The notes beneath the pieces were generated by a model. The model had not been told where the DNA came from, searched no databases, and saw nothing but the letters and a program-made list of their open reading frames with translations. Below, one piece after another: positions 5,682 to 5,705 of a stretch of DNA of 5,705 nt. The translations under genes and the position numbers were made by a program. Numbering within the stretch: position 1 is the first letter of the stretch; each line of letters begins with the position of its first letter. This stretch comes from Ruminococcus sp. (GTDB lineage: Bacteria > Bacillota > Clostridia > Oscillospirales > Ruminococcaceae): assembly GCA_003446315.1 (NCBI GenBank), contig DMBA01000375.1, positions 1 to 5,705 on the forward strand, in the 5' to 3' direction.

Positions 5682-5705
5682 ATGTCAGCCTTTCATTACG
5701 GAGTG
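5682..5705 (+). CDS. Possible start of a downstream gene, cut by the window end
   Basis: An ATG at 5682 is preceded by GAGGAG (5670-5675) with a 6-nt spacer, a good Shine-Dalgarno arrangement. Only eight codons are visible (MSAFHYGV), in the same frame as the broken YjbR gene. This may be a new gene beginning in the decayed 3' end of the YjbR remnant, or just the remnant's own frame. Nothing can be said about function. Confidence 0.4.

Overview
The window looks like part of a chromosome from a gut or rumen Firmicute, most likely Ruminococcus or a close Oscillospiraceae relative. This rests on protein style, not on a marker gene. The cues are a very large secreted BspA-type leucine-rich-repeat protein, a Ser/Thr/Glu-rich lipoprotein, strong AGGAGG ribosome binding sites, moderate G+C, and a two-zinc-ribbon membrane protein of a type common in Firmicutes. 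All genes lie on the + strand. I saw no rRNA, tRNA, CRISPR array, transposase or phage gene.

Layout. Positions 1-3095 hold the 3' part of a giant surface protein whose start lies outside the window. It has two blocks of about 26-residue BspA/DUF285-like repeats, a beta-rich middle, an FnIII-like segment and a C-terminal module that appears internally duplicated. Thirty-six bases later, behind a perfect Shine-Dalgarno, lies a 33-codon acidic peptide gene (3132-3233). A 16-bp hairpin with a short U-rich tail (3242-3281) follows it. Next is a small acidic lipoprotein (3301-3654) whose C-terminus shares the hexapeptide PEGEEI with the C-terminus of the 33-residue peptide.

Positions 3655-4044 contain what I read as a decayed gene. 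Protein-like sequence alternates between two frames, an in-frame TAA separates it from the nearest ATG codons, and no good start is visible. Its stop overlaps by one base (TAATG) the start of an intact 413-residue zinc-ribbon/two-helix membrane protein (4044-5285). That protein resembles YdjG of the Bacillus PspA-YdjGHI membrane-stress system. A strong intrinsic terminator (5305-5347) closes this unit.

The right end (5348-5705) has a short inverted repeat and then a broken MmcQ/YjbR-family gene with an internal TAG and no intact 5' end. A possible new start codon with a good ribosome binding site sits at 5682, just before the window ends.

How the genes relate. The surface protein, the 33-residue peptide and perhaps the lipoprotein could form one transcription unit concerned with the cell envelope, with the hairpin setting how much lipoprotein is made. 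The zinc-ribbon protein was probably once translationally coupled to the gene now decayed upstream of it. Two decayed genes in under 6 kb suggest either an eroding accessory region or local sequencing or assembly errors. Independent reads would tell these apart.
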